Shown here: positions 62,001 through 64,000 of the stretch, piece by piece
Layout of the letters: every line of letters starts with the position of its first letter
How positions within the stretch are numbered: the first letter of the stretch is position 1
Assembly: GCA_013365365.1 (NCBI GenBank)
Contig: JABVXU010000104.1
Coordinates: 62,001-126,000 of the forward strand
Source: Cruorifilaria tuberocauda
Lineage: Eukaryota; Nematoda; Chromadorea; Rhabditida; Onchocercidae
Direction: 5' to 3'
DNA: 64,000 nucleotides
Position numbers and translations under genes: made by a program
The notes under the pieces: generated by a model
What the model saw: only the letters and a program-made list of their open reading frames with translations
Told to the model about the DNA's origin: nothing
Databases searched by the model: none

Positions 62001-64000
62001 AAAAAGAAAATCGTTTTTTAAATAAGTGGTTAAATAAACAAATAATTGATTACTAATCATAATTTGTTTCAAAAATATTCAAATATTCATGACAATAAAT
62101 AGAAATGAAAGAGAGAGGGAAAGATTCTGCGAAATATTGACGACTAATTCACGAATCTTTCCGGTTCACCGGAATCAAAAAGGAACATTATAATTTGAGT
62201 TAAATTTGAGGAGTGATTCCGGAACATCAACACCAACCGATGCGGAAAATCCAACTGATATCGTTGATATCTTAATGGATCGACTGAACAATACCGTTGC
62301 AATGCCTCACTTCACTTCTATTTTGCAACATCTTATCCTTGTGCCAACTGATAACAAACATATCCATATATGGAGGTCGCTTCTCATTTAGTAAAATAAA
62401 TAATTAAATTAAAATAACTAATTAAAGTGCTGATAATTAATTATAATTAAATTACCTTGTCATATTGCTTGATCTTGCGCTAATTCTCTGATGCATGATA
62501 GCAAAACAATAACAATACTTCTCTTAATTTCAAAAATATTAATTGAAATATTATTTTTGTAATTTAGAATTTATGATGCATGTTTTCCAATTTTATTATC
62601 ATGATAATTTAATTTATAGATTACTTGATATTGTGCTACAGCAGTTGGTTTTACAAGCAAAAATGGATGTTTGTACTGATAGGCAAGAACCAGTTGTTAG
62701 CATAGATATGAATAGAGTTTTATCCAGGTATTTCGTGTAATTAATTAATTATTGTCTAATTTGGGAAGAAATTAGACAGATGATTTTGTACATGAATAAA
62801 TCTGAATGAAAAGATGTAATTCTCTATCGTCTAGTTGAGTTTATTTTATTTTAAATATCAGTCATGTATAAGCATGAACTTATTTAAACTCCATGCAATG
62901 CTTAAATAAATTTTAGATTAAATACACAGCATCAATATGACAATCTTGAAAAAATGTATAACGAATTAGAAGAAGAATTACGACGAGAGAGAATGAATGT
63001 TATTGAATTGCAAAGTCGTCTTGCTGATTGCGACATGCGTTCTATTTACTCCAGGTGTCGCAGTTATTTGCGAAATCAATTAATTTCATGATTATGAAAT
63101 TAACTTTTTCAATCTTGATATCATCTGTTCATCATCTTCATCGCTTTCATATTGACAGATTTTCTCTCTATTTACTGTTTTCATATGATAACTTATACTT
63201 AATGACAAATAGTCCTGATAAAAACTGTAAAAATTTATCAATAAATTAAGAAGTGATATAAATCTTAGAACGAGCGCAGATTCGACAGATTCGACGTTTC
63301 CATCTGATCCATGCCAATCACCGAGTCCATCATCATCGGTACCACCGATATGTCCACCATTATTACCTCCACCTCCACCGCCACCATCATTGGTACAACT
63401 TGGCATGCAAGGTGGTCGAATAATTGCAGAAACAACTGATGCTAATGAAAAGATGAAAAAGATACCGAGATCAGCGGTGCAGTTGAAAACGCTCAATTGG
63501 GTAACAATTCCGAAAGAGAAAATCTTTGGAACCATCTGGGAGAATATCGATGAGGAGAAATTGTACCAACAGGTCAGAAAATCGCCGGAAATACTTTCCG
63601 GCAAGTATGATCCAGTTTTTTTATATGAAATGTCATTGTCATGTCCAATAATGTGAAGTTTGTGAAATCTACAGCATTTCATTCAATTTATTAATGCTTA
63701 ATATTCTGACCTTAAAATTTGATAAATATTTACATTTTGTACGGAATATTTTAAATTCAAGTAAAACTTGAACATTTTCCAGTTAGATCTCGAAGATATC
63801 ACGCAAAATTTCTCAATCAATAAAGTATCAATTGATGAAACGGAATCAATAAGTGAAACATTACGTCGACAAAGTCGTGCCGAAACATCCATTTCTATCA
63901 TTGAACCACGCCGAGCACAAAATTGCACGATTATGCTATCGAAACTTCGATTATCAAATAAACAAATCAAAAATGCTATTTTATCGATGGATCAATATGG
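53028..64000 (+). CDS. daam-1: DAAM-family formin, 5' part (GBD/FH3, coiled coil, FH1, start of FH2)
   Basis: Diaphanous-related formin of the DAAM group, which nucleates and elongates unbranched actin filaments downstream of Rho and Wnt/planar polarity signals. Exons: 53028-53213, 53396-53491, 53734-53870, 54182-54317, 54677-54760, 59703-59927, 61494-61651, 62211-62375, 62620-62727, 62917-63054, 63269-63572, 63783-64000 (runs off the window). They encode about 651 residues so far, with consistent phases. The GBD/FH3 region spans residues 50-430; [20 protein letters not shown] and [13 protein letters not shown] with [12 protein letters not shown] are diagnostic of DAAM. A charged coiled coil lies at about 433-475, a Pro-rich FH1 at about 504-518, and FH2 starts near 540 ([11 protein letters not shown]; later [20 protein letters not shown]). 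The N-terminus WVLCCLNRI matches the short CC-containing N-terminus of DAAM. Most of FH2 and the DAD are outside. Confidence 0.92.
54761..59702 (+). other. Large daam-1 intron 5 (4.9 kb)
   Basis: Lies between exons that join seamlessly in the FH3 region, so no coding exon is missing from it. AT-rich; it contains an (AATA)n run at 58678-58702. I recognise no gene inside on either strand. An intron of this size, in a gene whose other introns are mostly 120-560 nt, may carry regulatory sequence. Confidence 0.7.
58678..58702. repeat. (AATA)n microsatellite
   Basis: About six tetranucleotide units, in daam-1 intron 5. Confidence 0.75.
59928..61493 (+). other. daam-1 intron 6 (1.6 kb)
   Basis: AT-rich intron with a small diverged tandem duplication at about 60541-60661. 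No gene was seen. Confidence 0.7.
60541..60661. repeat. Diverged tandem duplication in daam-1 intron 6
   Basis: Two adjacent segments each begin TTTTAAATTCAAATA and end near ACACTTGAA, with an ACTTTTAT motif between. The copies differ in length and sequence. Confidence 0.55.

Noticed and set aside
63092..63682. 196-codon minus-strand open frame with Gly/Asp-rich stretch
   Set aside because: Shadow of the FH1/FH2 exon: the Gly run is the complement of the proline codons.

Overview
The window is nuclear DNA of a parasitic nematode, most likely a filarial worm (inference). It is very AT-rich, the coding exons are small and split by AT-rich introns with TTTCAG/TTTTAG acceptors, and the protein families are nematode ones (ground-like, EB-module, multi-Kunitz/Lustrin). 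At all eight gene starts an AG acceptor lies 1-28 nt upstream of the ATG, as expected for spliced-leader trans-splicing. No rRNA, tRNA, CRISPR array or intact transposon was recognised. I built the gene models by hand, joining exons on splice sites, reading phase and family conservation.

Region 1 (1-7,790): two tandem minus-strand SR splicing-factor genes of the SRSF3/SRSF7 (C. elegans rsp-6) type. They share exon structure, and each seems to carry a stop-containing cassette exon in the intron before its RS exon. The left copy runs off the window.

Region 2 (7,800-21,155): one large plus-strand gene of about 33 exons and about 1,851 residues. It encodes a secreted protein with 13 Kunitz and 11 Lustrin-type cysteine-rich units, mostly alternating. 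All 13 Kunitz units lack the Cys14 and Cys38 positions of a standard Kunitz inhibitor.

Region 3 (22,224-26,112): two divergently transcribed ground-like (hedgehog-related) genes, each with signal peptide, Cys-Pro-rich segment, dibasic RKKR site and ground-like domain.

Region 4 (26,928-36,615): a minus-strand CHK1-like kinase with several degenerate active-site motifs, then (divergent, about 3 kb apart) a secreted EB-module protein. Together with region 2 and the ground-like pair, four of the eight genes encode predicted secreted cysteine-rich proteins, consistent with cuticle or extracellular-matrix roles (inference).

Region 5 (36,524-53,025): about 16.5 kb in which no gene could be supported, only microsatellites.

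Region 6 (53,028-64,000): the 5' part of a DAAM-family formin (daam-1), 12 exons from the N-terminus through the GBD/FH3 region, coiled coil, a very short FH1 and the first part of FH2. The gene continues past the window end.
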